Source of the DNA: an uncultured Bacteroidales bacterium
Lineage (GTDB): Bacteria; Bacteroidota; Bacteroidia; Bacteroidales; UBA4417
NCBI GenBank assembly: GCA_937965665.1
Contig: CALCJE010000391.1
Coordinates: 1-6,211, forward strand
Direction of reading: 5' to 3'
DNA: 6,211 nt
In this document: positions 1 through 5,930 of the stretch, piece by piece
How positions within the stretch are numbered: position 1 is the stretch's first letter
Layout: each line of letters starts with the position of its first letter
The notes under the pieces: model-generated
Told to the model about the DNA's origin: nothing
Databases searched by the model: none
The model's input: the letters and a program-made list of their open reading frames with translations, nothing else
Position numbers and translations under genes: made by a program

Positions 1-780
1 TTTACTGATGCAAACGGTTGGTCGATCGGGAATTACAAACCTAACGAATTTGCCATTGATGGAACTTATTCAAGGCTTTTAACCTCTAACCTTTCGATGG
101 CTGTGGCTGCCCGGTATATTCATTCCAATTTGACCCAGGGGCAGGATGTTGGTGGTCAGGCTACCAAACCAGGTAACTCGGTTGCCGCCGATGTGGCTTT
201 GTTTCAACGTTTCCCGGTTGAATTCGACAAAATGTCAGGAGATTTCTCCTGGGGATTGAATATTTCGAATATCGGAACCAAGATTTCGTATAGCGACGAT
301 AATACACGTAAAGACTTTATTCCTACCAACCTGAAAATTGGCCCGACGCTGAACTTAAACCTGGACGATTACAACCAGTTGTCGTTTATGGTCGATTTTA
401 ACAAACTGCTGGTGCCTACCAATGCTATAACCAGCGGCGATACCATCATCAGCGGTATGGATCCCAATGTTTCGGTGCCTGTTGGTATGATCCACTCTTT
501 TTATGATGCCCCCGGCGGTTTCCAGGAAGAGATCAATGAAATAAGCATTTGTACCGGTATCGAATACTGGTATGCCCAGCAGTTTGCCGTACGTGGCGGT
601 TTCTTTTACGAAAACAAAAACAAAGGCAACCGAAAATACTTTACCCTGGGAGCTGGGTTCCGGTACAATATTCTGGGTATAGATTTTTCGTACCTCATCC
701 CTATGGAGACCAAAAATCCACTGGAGCACACCCTGCGTTTTTCACTGCTGATTAATTTTGATGCTCCTTCGGTGCGATAA
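1..780 (+). CDS. porV: Type IX secretion system outer-membrane protein PorV (C-terminal part, 5' end outside window)
   Basis: The frame is open from base 1 to the TAA at 778-780, giving 259 residues; the first in-frame Met (base 97) is internal. PorV (also LptO) is a FadL-like outer-membrane beta-barrel that carries type IX cargo from the translocon to the PorU sortase complex, where the C-terminal signal is removed and the cargo anchored to the surface. The family is usually near 380-400 residues, so roughly the last two thirds is present. Family-typical stretches are visible: WGLNISNIGTKISY, FIPTNLKIGP, LNLDDYNQLSF, NKLLVPTNA, SFYDAPGGFQEE, GIEYWYAQQFAVRGGFF, KYFTLGAGFRYN, and the closing strand NPLEHTLRFSLLINF, followed by a short DAPSVR tail. 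Aromatic/alternating strands fit a barrel. porU, commonly just upstream in this phylum, would lie outside the window. The gene converges on ispF across a shared terminator. Recognition is from remembered family motifs, not a search. Confidence 0.92.
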   Translation, partial: FTDANGWSIGNYKPNEFAIDGTYSRLLTSNLSMAVAARYIHSNLTQGQDVGGQATKPGNSVAADVALFQRFPVEFDKMSGDFSWGLNISNIGTKISYSDDNTRKDFIPTNLKIGPTLNLNLDDYNQLSFMVDFNKLLVPTNAITSGDTIISGMDPNVSVPVGMIHSFYDAPGGFQEEINEISICTGIEYWYAQQFAVRGGFFYENKNKGNRKYFTLGAGFRYNILGIDFSYLIPMETKNPLEHTLRFSLLINFDAPSVR

Positions 781-801
781 GCCCTGCAAGAAAGGATATA
801 A

Positions 802-832
802 AAAAAAGTTACCTTAACCGGGTAACTTTTTT
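802..832. terminator. Bidirectional intrinsic terminator between convergent porV and ispF
   Basis: A perfect inverted repeat pairs GTTACC (808-813) with GGTAAC (821-826) around a 7-base loop. It is flanked by an A-run at 801-807 and a T-run at 827-832, so each strand reads as a stem followed by a U-tract. It lies 21 bases after the porV stop and 23 bases beyond the ispF stop on the other strand. This is the expected form of a rho-independent terminator serving both genes. Confidence 0.85.
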
Positions 833-855
833 GTTTTATGATAATTGCCTTTTAA

Positions 856-1329
856 TCATCCTTCGAGTAAAACAACAGCATATGCTGATACGCCTTCTTC
901 CCGCCCTTCGAAACCAAGTTTTTCGGTGGTGGTAGCTTTTACCGATACCTGCCCGGTTTCGATTTCGAGCAGGCTGCTGAGTGTGATCCGCATCTGTTCA
1001 ATATAAGGTGCTATTTTGGGTGCCTGCAGTGCGATAGTCGAATCGATATTCATAATCTTGTAACCGGCTTTGGTTATCAGCCTGGCTGTTTCTGTAAGCA
1101 GGATTTTGCTGTCAATACCCTTATAATCAGGATCAGTGTCGGGGAAATGCTTACCGATGTCGCCGAGTGCGGCAGCTCCCAGCAAAGCATCGCAAATGGC
1201 ATGAATCAAAACATCTGCATCCGAATGCCCCAGCAATCCTTTACTATGTGGAATTTTTATGCCACCGATCCAGAGATCGCGATTTTCGGCAAAACGGTGT
1301 ACATCATATCCAAATCCTATGCGCATCAT
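856..1329 (-). CDS. ispF: 2-C-methyl-D-erythritol 2,4-cyclodiphosphate synthase
   Basis: The protein has 157 residues, the usual IspF length. IspF converts 4-diphosphocytidyl-2-C-methyl-D-erythritol 2-phosphate to 2-C-methyl-D-erythritol 2,4-cyclodiphosphate with release of CMP, in the cytoplasmic MEP pathway for isoprenoid precursors; the family forms trimers with a metal site at each active site. Visible hallmarks are GYDVH with metal ligands D9 and H11, GLLGHSDADVLIHAICDA with H35 and third metal ligand H43, GDIGKHFPDTDP at 56-67, and the nucleotide-side motif KATTTEKLGFEGREEG at 131-146. All key residues are present, so the enzyme should be active. The start is one of two adjacent ATG codons; upstream is an A-run rather than a Shine-Dalgarno sequence, as is normal in Bacteroidota. 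The 116-bp gap to the upstream helicase gene shows no clear terminator or TAnnTTTG box, so co-transcription with it is possible. Other MEP genes are not in the window. Confidence 0.97.
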   Translation of the reverse strand: MMRIGFGYDVHRFAENRDLWIGGIKIPHSKGLLGHSDADVLIHAICDALLGAAALGDIGKHFPDTDPDYKGIDSKILLTETARLITKAGYKIMNIDSTIALQAPKIAPYIEQMRITLSSLLEIETGQVSVKATTTEKLGFEGREEGVSAYAVVLLEG

Positions 1330-1445
1330 TTTTTTTATGTTTATTATTCAGGGTTCAATGTTCAGAAAATAGCTTTTAAAATTCAGTACTTCCCGACAAT
1401 AAATGTTGCAGTTTAAGCAGGTTTCCAGCGTATTTACTTCATTTT

Positions 1446-2888
1446 TTAACCAAAGAAACGCTCTTCGAAGTTAATCAGAAATAGTTTTTTTGTAGCACGG
1501 GTAACAGCGGTATACAGCCAGCGAAGATAATCATTGTCAATCATTTCGTCCTTAAGGAATCCTTTTTCGATAAACACGGCATCCCATTGCCCGCCTTGTG
1601 TTTTATGACAGGTCAGTGCGCTGGCATGTTTTACCTGCAACGCATTGTAGTATGGGTTTTTCCGGATAGCAGCCATGCGTTTTCGCCGCGAAGGCTCATC
1701 CATAAAATCAGCCATCACTTCATTAAAAAGCCGCTGGTTGTCGGGGTAGCTCAGTGCCGGCCCTTCGGAATTCAGCGTGTCGAGCAACAGTTTTACATCA
1801 AAGGTTTGTTCATCGGGGTAATCGACCATGCGAACGGTAGCCTCGGCAAACCTGAAACCATAAAGTTCTTCGGTTCGGCGAAGGCTTTGAACTTCAACTA
1901 TATCTCCGTTTGCAATAAAACCGGCTTTTGATTCATCGGGGAGCCAGAAGTAGTTGTTACGGACTACCATCAGGTGGTCGCCGGCTGCCAGTTCATTTTC
2001 ATGAAAAAGTATGCGTTCCCTGATGGCCTGGTTGAAGAGGTTAGCCCGTTTGTTGGATCGCGTGATCACTACGGTATTCTCGCGCCCGTAATCGTGAAAA
2101 GCCTGCTGCATGGAGTCGGGCATATCCGTCCCGGTGATGCTGACTACATCCGGAAATTCATTTTCAATTCCGAACAAGGGCAATTGGGATCCGCTGTCGG
2201 GCTGATGGATTTTGGCCCTGATACCGGTTGCTACCGATAATATTCCCGATTCGAGCGATTGCCGCACAACATCAGAGAGTATAAATTTATCGAGATCGAG
2301 GTAAAAGGACTGCCTCAGCATTTCTGTGTCCAGTGCCGGGCTTTGGTCTATGCCTACCGGTGGCAACTGGCACGAATCGCCAAGGAAAAGCATCTTGCAA
2401 CTATCTCCTGAATATACATGGCCAATCAGGTCTTCCAACAGGTTTCTCGACTGGAAAGCACCTCCCTCATTCGTTTGCCTGTCGTCGGGTATCATCGAAG
2501 CTTCATCAACAATAAAAAGCGTACGTACCGCTTTGTTTGGCATAACCTGGAAGCGCACATGCCCATCGCCATCCATGGCCGGCCTGTAAAGCCGCTTATG
2601 AATGGTATAGGCCGGCATTTGCGCATACAGCGAGAGTACTTTGGCCGCTCTTCCGGTTGGAGCCAGCAGTATGGCATTATAACCGGCTTTTGGCAGGACT
2701 TTTACCAAAGTGCTAACTACGGTAGTTTTCCCGGTACCTGCATATCCTTCCAGGATAAAAAGCGGGAACTGCCCCTGGTCGGAAACCATAAAATCAGCCA
2801 GCCGCTTGATCAGGTTCTGTTGACCAGGCGTAGGGGAGTAGGGAAACTCCCTGAAGATTGCGTTGCTGAAATCTGTTGCGCTTATCAA
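1446..2888 (-). CDS. Small SF1B (RecD2/Dda-like) ATP-dependent DNA helicase, TTG start
   Basis: This 480-residue protein carries the full superfamily 1 helicase motif set: a Q-motif-like PTPGQQNLI (19-27), Walker A GYAGTGKT (48-55), motif Ia APTGRAAKVL (76-85), Walker B VDEAS (127-131), motif III GDSCQLPPVG (170-179), VVRQS with R209/Q210, motif IV VVITRSNKRAN (273-283), motif V TCHKTQGG (426-433) and motif VI YTAVTRA with R464. The stretch between motifs IV and V (about 300-415) probably holds the small SH3-like 2B insertion seen in RecD2 and Dda. RecD2 proteins are usually over 700 residues; here their long N-terminal region is absent. The family moves 5' to 3' on single-stranded DNA and acts in repair or replication; the exact role is unknown. 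Annotation pipelines might call it 'AAA family ATPase' or exonuclease V alpha-like, but no nuclease domain is visible. The chosen start is TTG at 2888: no in-frame ATG exists between it and the stop codon at 2940-2942, and the first internal ATG (M34) would remove the Q-motif. Confidence 0.9.
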   Translation of the reverse strand: MISATDFSNAIFREFPYSPTPGQQNLIKRLADFMVSDQGQFPLFILEGYAGTGKTTVVSTLVKVLPKAGYNAILLAPTGRAAKVLSLYAQMPAYTIHKRLYRPAMDGDGHVRFQVMPNKAVRTLFIVDEASMIPDDRQTNEGGAFQSRNLLEDLIGHVYSGDSCKMLFLGDSCQLPPVGIDQSPALDTEMLRQSFYLDLDKFILSDVVRQSLESGILSVATGIRAKIHQPDSGSQLPLFGIENEFPDVVSITGTDMPDSMQQAFHDYGRENTVVITRSNKRANLFNQAIRERILFHENELAAGDHLMVVRNNYFWLPDESKAGFIANGDIVEVQSLRRTEELYGFRFAEATVRMVDYPDEQTFDVKLLLDTLNSEGPALSYPDNQRLFNEVMADFMDEPSRRKRMAAIRKNPYYNALQVKHASALTCHKTQGGQWDAVFIEKGFLKDEMIDNDYLRWLYTAVTRATKKLFLINFEERFFG

Positions 2889-2925
2889 TGCAATGCGGCG
2901 GGTTAATGAGATGTAAAATTTGTAG

Positions 2926-2933
2926 CAAAGGTA
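2926..2933 (-). promoter_or_regulatory. Candidate -7 promoter box of the helicase gene
   Basis: On the minus strand this reads TACCTTTG, an exact match to the Bacteroidota -7 consensus TAnnTTTG recognised by the housekeeping sigma factor. It lies 37 bases before the TTG start, which predicts a leader of about 30 nt and agrees with initiation at 2888 rather than further upstream. No clear -33 TTG element is seen at the usual spacing, so the promoter may be weak or activated. Confidence 0.5.
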
Positions 2934-2967
2934 AGCAACTTAGCCGAGTTGCTTGGTTTTGCCGTTT

Positions 2968-3030
2968 TATTATTCGCAGATGCAAATCGTTGCCATGATT
3001 TTGGCTTTGCCTGTTTTGCGGAGAATAATA
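2968..3030. repeat. Imperfect nested inverted repeat in the divergent intergenic region
   Basis: The 301-bp region between the helicase and lipoprotein genes (2889-3189) has no gene. Within it, TATTATTC (2968-2975) pairs with GAATAATA (3023-3030), GCAAA (2982-2986) with TTTGC (3006-3010), and GCCA (2992-2995) with TGGC (3002-3005), all nested around one centre. The stem is interrupted by unpaired stretches, so it is no classical terminator and has no U-tract. It could be a structured leader of an unseen transcript, a relic of a small palindromic element, or chance in AT-rich DNA. Confidence 0.35.
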
Positions 3031-3114
3031 TCATTGTTTTTATCCATAAAGTAGTGGATCCGACTACAAGTTAAATGAATTTTTCGCTACAGCTAAATGG
3101 CTATATACACTACA

Positions 3115-3142
3115 TTGATTTCTGGATCTCATATTAATTTTA
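3115..3142 (+). promoter_or_regulatory. Candidate promoter of the small lipoprotein gene
   Basis: TTG at 3115-3117 is followed after 17 bases by TAATTTTA at 3135-3142, which matches seven of the eight positions in the TAnnTTTG -7 consensus (last base A instead of G). The spacing fits the TTG-N17-23-TAnnTTTG pattern described for Flavobacterium. A start site near 3149 would give a leader of about 40 nt before the ATG at 3190. A second possible -7 box, TACATTTA at 3170-3177, has no TTG partner and lies very close to the gene. Confidence 0.4.
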
Positions 3143-3189
3143 CATCCTGTAAAACCAACTACCCTGCACTACATTTACTGCCTTAACTA

Positions 3190-3609
3190 ATGAAGCTTGG
3201 ACGAATTCTGATTCTGCTTTTTATCACTTTTTTTTCATCATCGTGTACCAAAAATTTACTTGTAAACTACCAGGCAGATCCTGGAAATACTACAAACCTG
3301 GTTTTACGATTCAACAAAGGACTTCACCATACTCAGTTAAGTGTGAATGACAAACTGCTCGTTAATGGCAAACTGGCAAAGTCGGTAACCTTAACAAATT
3401 TGCCTGCAGGCGATTACACTATTAAGTGTTCGGCGTACTCAGGCTGGCAAAAAGATAACGTTTGTACTACGTTAAAAGCCGAAATTAATGGGGACGAAAA
3501 AACCGTAGTCAAAAATATTGATTTGCCTGTAAAAAATGGGTGGTATTGGGTCGGCTTAACTTCACTTGTTGTTTGGCCTATAGTTTTGGTTGCTGGTTTT
3601 ACTCTTTAA
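3190..3609 (+). CDS. Small predicted lipoprotein with C-terminal hydrophobic segment, function unknown
   Basis: I do not recognise a named family. The 139-residue product begins with a charged MKLGR, a hydrophobic stretch (6-15) and a lipobox-like SSSC, so signal peptidase II cleavage before C19 is likely. Residues after the cysteine are TKN, without the acidic run that directs Bacteroidota lipoproteins to the cell surface, so a periplasm-facing position is more likely. The middle (about 36-112) looks like a small beta domain: LVLRFNKG, QLSVNDKLLVNGKLAKSVTLTNLPAGDYTIKC resembles the 'short strand, turn, N-G-K, strand, L-P-A-G-x-Y' layout of PEGA-type domains, but this is only a resemblance. 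C80 and C92 could form a disulfide. Residues 118-139 (WYWVGLTSLVVWPIVLVAGFTL) are hydrophobic enough to cross a membrane and run to the last residue. The ATG at 3190 is the only start that keeps a complete signal peptide. No Shine-Dalgarno sequence is visible. It is probably a single-gene transcript. Confidence 0.75.
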   Translation: MKLGRILILLFITFFSSSCTKNLLVNYQADPGNTTNLVLRFNKGLHHTQLSVNDKLLVNGKLAKSVTLTNLPAGDYTIKCSAYSGWQKDNVCTTLKAEINGDEKTVVKNIDLPVKNGWYWVGLTSLVVWPIVLVAGFTL

Positions 3610-3710
3610 AAACTGGTGAAGTCCTTGTTGTTTCTTTTGCTTGAAATTGGTGTTGCCTCACAGTTTTAAGTACACCTAAAATTCTCATTTAAAGGTTATT
3701 GTAACCCTGC

Positions 3711-3744
3711 TTTACTTTAAGTCTTAAGTAAATTACACGTACGT
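3711..3744. promoter_or_regulatory. Operator-like palindromes upstream of the hybrid histidine kinase
   Basis: TTTACTTTAAG (3711-3721) is opposed to CTTAAGTAAA (3723-3732) around a single T. The arms are complementary apart from one extra T in the left arm, making a nearly perfect palindrome of 22 bases. Five bases further on is the perfect palindrome ACGTACGT (3737-3744). Both lie 25-60 bases before the kinase start, where a regulator would act. No convincing TTG-N-TAnnTTTG promoter is visible; TATTTTTT at 3744-3751 is the closest -7 candidate. Binding by a protein is inference. Confidence 0.35.
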
Positions 3745-3769
3745 ATTTTTTTAAGCTGATCCAAAACCT

Positions 3770-5722
3770 ATGGAAGCAAAAATTAAGGTTTTACTGGTCG
3801 AAGATCTTCCGTCAGATGAATTGCTGGTGCTCAGGGAGATAAAGAAGAATAATATCGATATTCTGAGCCAAACTGTCGACTCACTTGAGGAATATGTGGC
3901 TGCACTCCACGAGTTTCAGCCTGATATTATTCTTTCCGATTACAATCTGCCAACCTTTGATGGGATGAGCGCTCTCAGATTGCGGATGGAAATTGCACCA
4001 CATACGCCTTTTATACTGGTAACCGGTACCAAAAACGAGGAAACTGCTGTTGAATGCATGAAAGCAGGTGCTGATGATTACATTATAAAGGAAAATCTGA
4101 AGCGGCTCGGGCCAGCTTTTATGGCTGCACTCGAGAAAAAAGCCCTCGCACAATCGAACAGGAATGCACTCGAAAAACTCAGCATACTTTCGCGTGCGGT
4201 TGAGCAAAACCCGGCCCTGATCGTAATTACCAACCGCGAAGGGAAAATAGAATATGTAAATCCCAGGTTCACTGAAATAACCGGTTATACATTAGATGAA
4301 ATCATTGGCCGCACATCGCGCATACTGCGCATCGATAACCAGAACCAGGAGTTGAGCCAGACTGTATGGGAAACCCTGCTTGCCGGCAAGGAATGGAATG
4401 GAGAATTTTATAACAAAAAGAAAAACCGGGAATATTACTGGGAAAATGTTCATATTTCGCCACTACTGAACGATGCCGGTGAGATTACTCATTTTGTGGG
4501 CATAACTGAAGATATTACCGAAAAGAGGCAGATGCTGCATGAAATGATTATTGCAAAGGAAAAAGCAGAAGCCGCTGATAAACTTAAATCGGCATTTATT
4601 AATAATATATCTCACGAGGTACGCACGCCGCTCAACGGAATACTTGGTTTTACCGAAATGTTGGTCAACTCGGAGTATTCAAATGAAAATAAGGCTGCAT
4701 TTATGGATATTATTAAAAAAAGCAGCACTCGTTTACTAAATACCATTACAGGTTACATGGATATTTCGATGCTGGTTTCGGGTAATGTGGAGGTGCACAA
4801 CAACAGGTTTTCAATAAATACAATGCTTGAAGAACTTAAGGAGGAATTTTTGGAAGCCTGCGCTGAGAAAAATCTTGAACTGCGTATTCAGAAACCACTT
4901 TCAGCAAATGATCTTGAATTGAATGTCGATAAAGAATTGCTGTATAAAATCTGGGTCCAGCTCCTTGGAAATGCAGTTAAATACACGCCTTCGGGAAGCA
5001 TTTCATTTGGATACCGGCGGGAAAAAGATGGGATCTCGTTTTTTATTACGGATACCGGGATAGGCATGGATCAGGACGAAACCCGTTATATTTTTGATTA
5101 TTTCAGGCAGGGCGACGACTCACAAACGCGTGCTTTCGACGGCAGCGGTCTCGGATTATCCATTGCCCGTGAATTGGTGAAACTATTTAAAGGAACTTTG
5201 ACCGTTGAATCCGAAAAAAATGTAGGATCAACTTTTACCTTCACCGTGCCTGTTGATGAAAGCAAGGCAGAAGTTCAAAGACCCGAAATAAGAATAGGTC
5301 AGCCAGGCTGGAAATCAAAACCTGTAATTCTGGTTGCAGAAGACGATGATTTTAATTACAAATACCTGGATATCATTCTTAAAAAAGCCGGTTATGATAT
5401 ATTGAGGGCGGTAAACGGAAAAGATGCGGTTGATCTTTGTCATAGTGATGAAGAAATAAACCTGGTGCTGATGGATATGAAAATGCCGGTTATGGGAGGC
5501 CTGGAAGCTACAAGCCGTATCAAAAGTTTTTTGCCGGGCATGCCCATTGTAGCTGTTACAGCTTATGTATCATCCAACGACGAGAATGAAGCCTACCTTG
5601 CAGGATGCAGCCATTTTCTTTCGAAACCTGTCAATAAAACAAAACTTATAGAGTTGATTGAAAGCATACTGGGTAAAAATGCGCAGGTGTCCCTTATTCC
5701 TGGTGAAGCCATAAGTTGTTAA
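3770..5722 (+). CDS. Soluble hybrid sensor histidine kinase, REC-PAS-HisKA-HATPase-REC
   Basis: This 650-residue protein starts with a complete receiver domain (about 4-122): acidic pair E11/D12, phospho-acceptor D57 in SDYNLP, T85 and K107. A PAS domain (about 140-252) follows, with NPRFTEITGYTLDEIIGR and the closing GITEDITEKR. A short helical linker leads to the HisKA domain with H-box FINNISHEVRTPLNG, phospho-acceptor H282. The ATPase domain has N-box N401 in LLGNAVKYT, G1 box DTGIGM (428-433), F-box F442-F445 and G2 box GSGLGL (458-463). A second complete receiver (about 518-634) has E524/D525, D569 in LMDMKMP, T597 and K619. No signal peptide or membrane segment is seen, so it should be cytoplasmic, receiving phosphate or a signal through the N-terminal receiver and a ligand or redox cue through PAS. 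There is no DNA-binding output or Hpt domain, so downstream partners are elsewhere. The ATG at 3770 leads directly into the first receiver strand; no Shine-Dalgarno sequence is present. Confidence 0.95.
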   Translation: MEAKIKVLLVEDLPSDELLVLREIKKNNIDILSQTVDSLEEYVAALHEFQPDIILSDYNLPTFDGMSALRLRMEIAPHTPFILVTGTKNEETAVECMKAGADDYIIKENLKRLGPAFMAALEKKALAQSNRNALEKLSILSRAVEQNPALIVITNREGKIEYVNPRFTEITGYTLDEIIGRTSRILRIDNQNQELSQTVWETLLAGKEWNGEFYNKKKNREYYWENVHISPLLNDAGEITHFVGITEDITEKRQMLHEMIIAKEKAEAADKLKSAFINNISHEVRTPLNGILGFTEMLVNSEYSNENKAAFMDIIKKSSTRLLNTITGYMDISMLVSGNVEVHNNRFSINTMLEELKEEFLEACAEKNLELRIQKPLSANDLELNVDKELLYKIWVQLLGNAVKYTPSGSISFGYRREKDGISFFITDTGIGMDQDETRYIFDYFRQGDDSQTRAFDGSGLGLSIARELVKLFKGTLTVESEKNVGSTFTFTVPVDESKAEVQRPEIRIGQPGWKSKPVILVAEDDDFNYKYLDIILKKAGYDILRAVNGKDAVDLCHSDEEINLVLMDMKMPVMGGLEATSRIKSFLPGMPIVAVTAYVSSNDENEAYLAGCSHFLSKPVNKTKLIELIESILGKNAQVSLIPGEAISC

Positions 5723-5796
5723 TTATTTATAGATGTAATATGGAAAACATACTTCATCTCGTGGATGCTTATTCCTGACGGCTTTTACTTACGGGC

Positions 5797-5816
5797 CAGC
5801 CACGATATGTTGGCTG
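5797..5816. repeat. Short hairpin after the hybrid kinase gene
   Basis: CAGCCA (5797-5802) pairs with TGGCTG (5811-5816) around an 8-base loop. It is followed on the plus strand by AAGTTTGAAAAAAA rather than a T-run, so it does not read as a plus-strand terminator. The CAGCCA/TGGCTG arms occur again within the longer hairpin 34 bases downstream. Its meaning is unclear. Confidence 0.35.
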
Positions 5817-5849
5817 AAGTTTGAAAAAAATATCGGATTGAAACAGTTA

Positions 5850-5887
5850 TGCATCAGCCAGGCCAGGTATTTGGCCTGGCTGATGCA
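5850..5887. terminator. Perfect 16-bp hairpin between convergent kinases, probable transcription end structure
   Basis: TGCATCAGCCAGGCCA (5850-5865) is followed by the loop GGTATT (5866-5871) and the exact reverse complement at 5872-5887. Ten of the sixteen pairs are G-C. It lies 43 bases beyond the stop of the minus-strand kinase and 128 bases after the plus-strand kinase, so it could end both transcripts. Neither side has an immediate T-run (plus: CATTTGGAGTATTT; minus: ATAACTGTTTC), so it is not a textbook intrinsic terminator; it may instead protect 3' ends or be a repeated palindromic element. Confidence 0.6.
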
Positions 5888-5930
5888 CATTTGGAGTATT
5901 TAATCTGTATAAGCCTGATGCCTGTATTCA

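Noticed and set aside
355..729. Minus-strand open frame of 124 codons inside porV
   Set aside because: It is antisense to strongly conserved PorV strands and its translation resembles no protein family.
2418..2906. Plus-strand open frame of 162 codons
   Set aside because: It lies antisense to the helicase core (Walker A and neighbouring motifs), its translation shows no domain, and the helicase frame explains the region completely.
3108..3175. Direct repeat CACTACATT at 3108-3116 and 3167-3175
   Set aside because: A 9-base repeat within an intergenic region of about 300 bases is within chance expectation, and no further copies are seen.
3609..3667. AAAACTGGTGA (3609-3619) against TCACAGTTTT (3658-3667) as a terminator for the lipoprotein gene
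   Set aside because: The arms pair with one bulge but enclose a 38-base loop, are AT-rich and overlap the stop codon; too weak to call.
4837..4844. Shine-Dalgarno-like TAAGGAGG inside the hybrid kinase
   Set aside because: It encodes conserved-frame K-E-E residues, is not followed by a start codon at suitable spacing, and Bacteroidota rarely use such sites.
5740..5778. ATG-started 12-codon open frame after the hybrid kinase
   Set aside because: It is too short, has no ribosome binding signal and shows no recognisable leader-peptide pattern.
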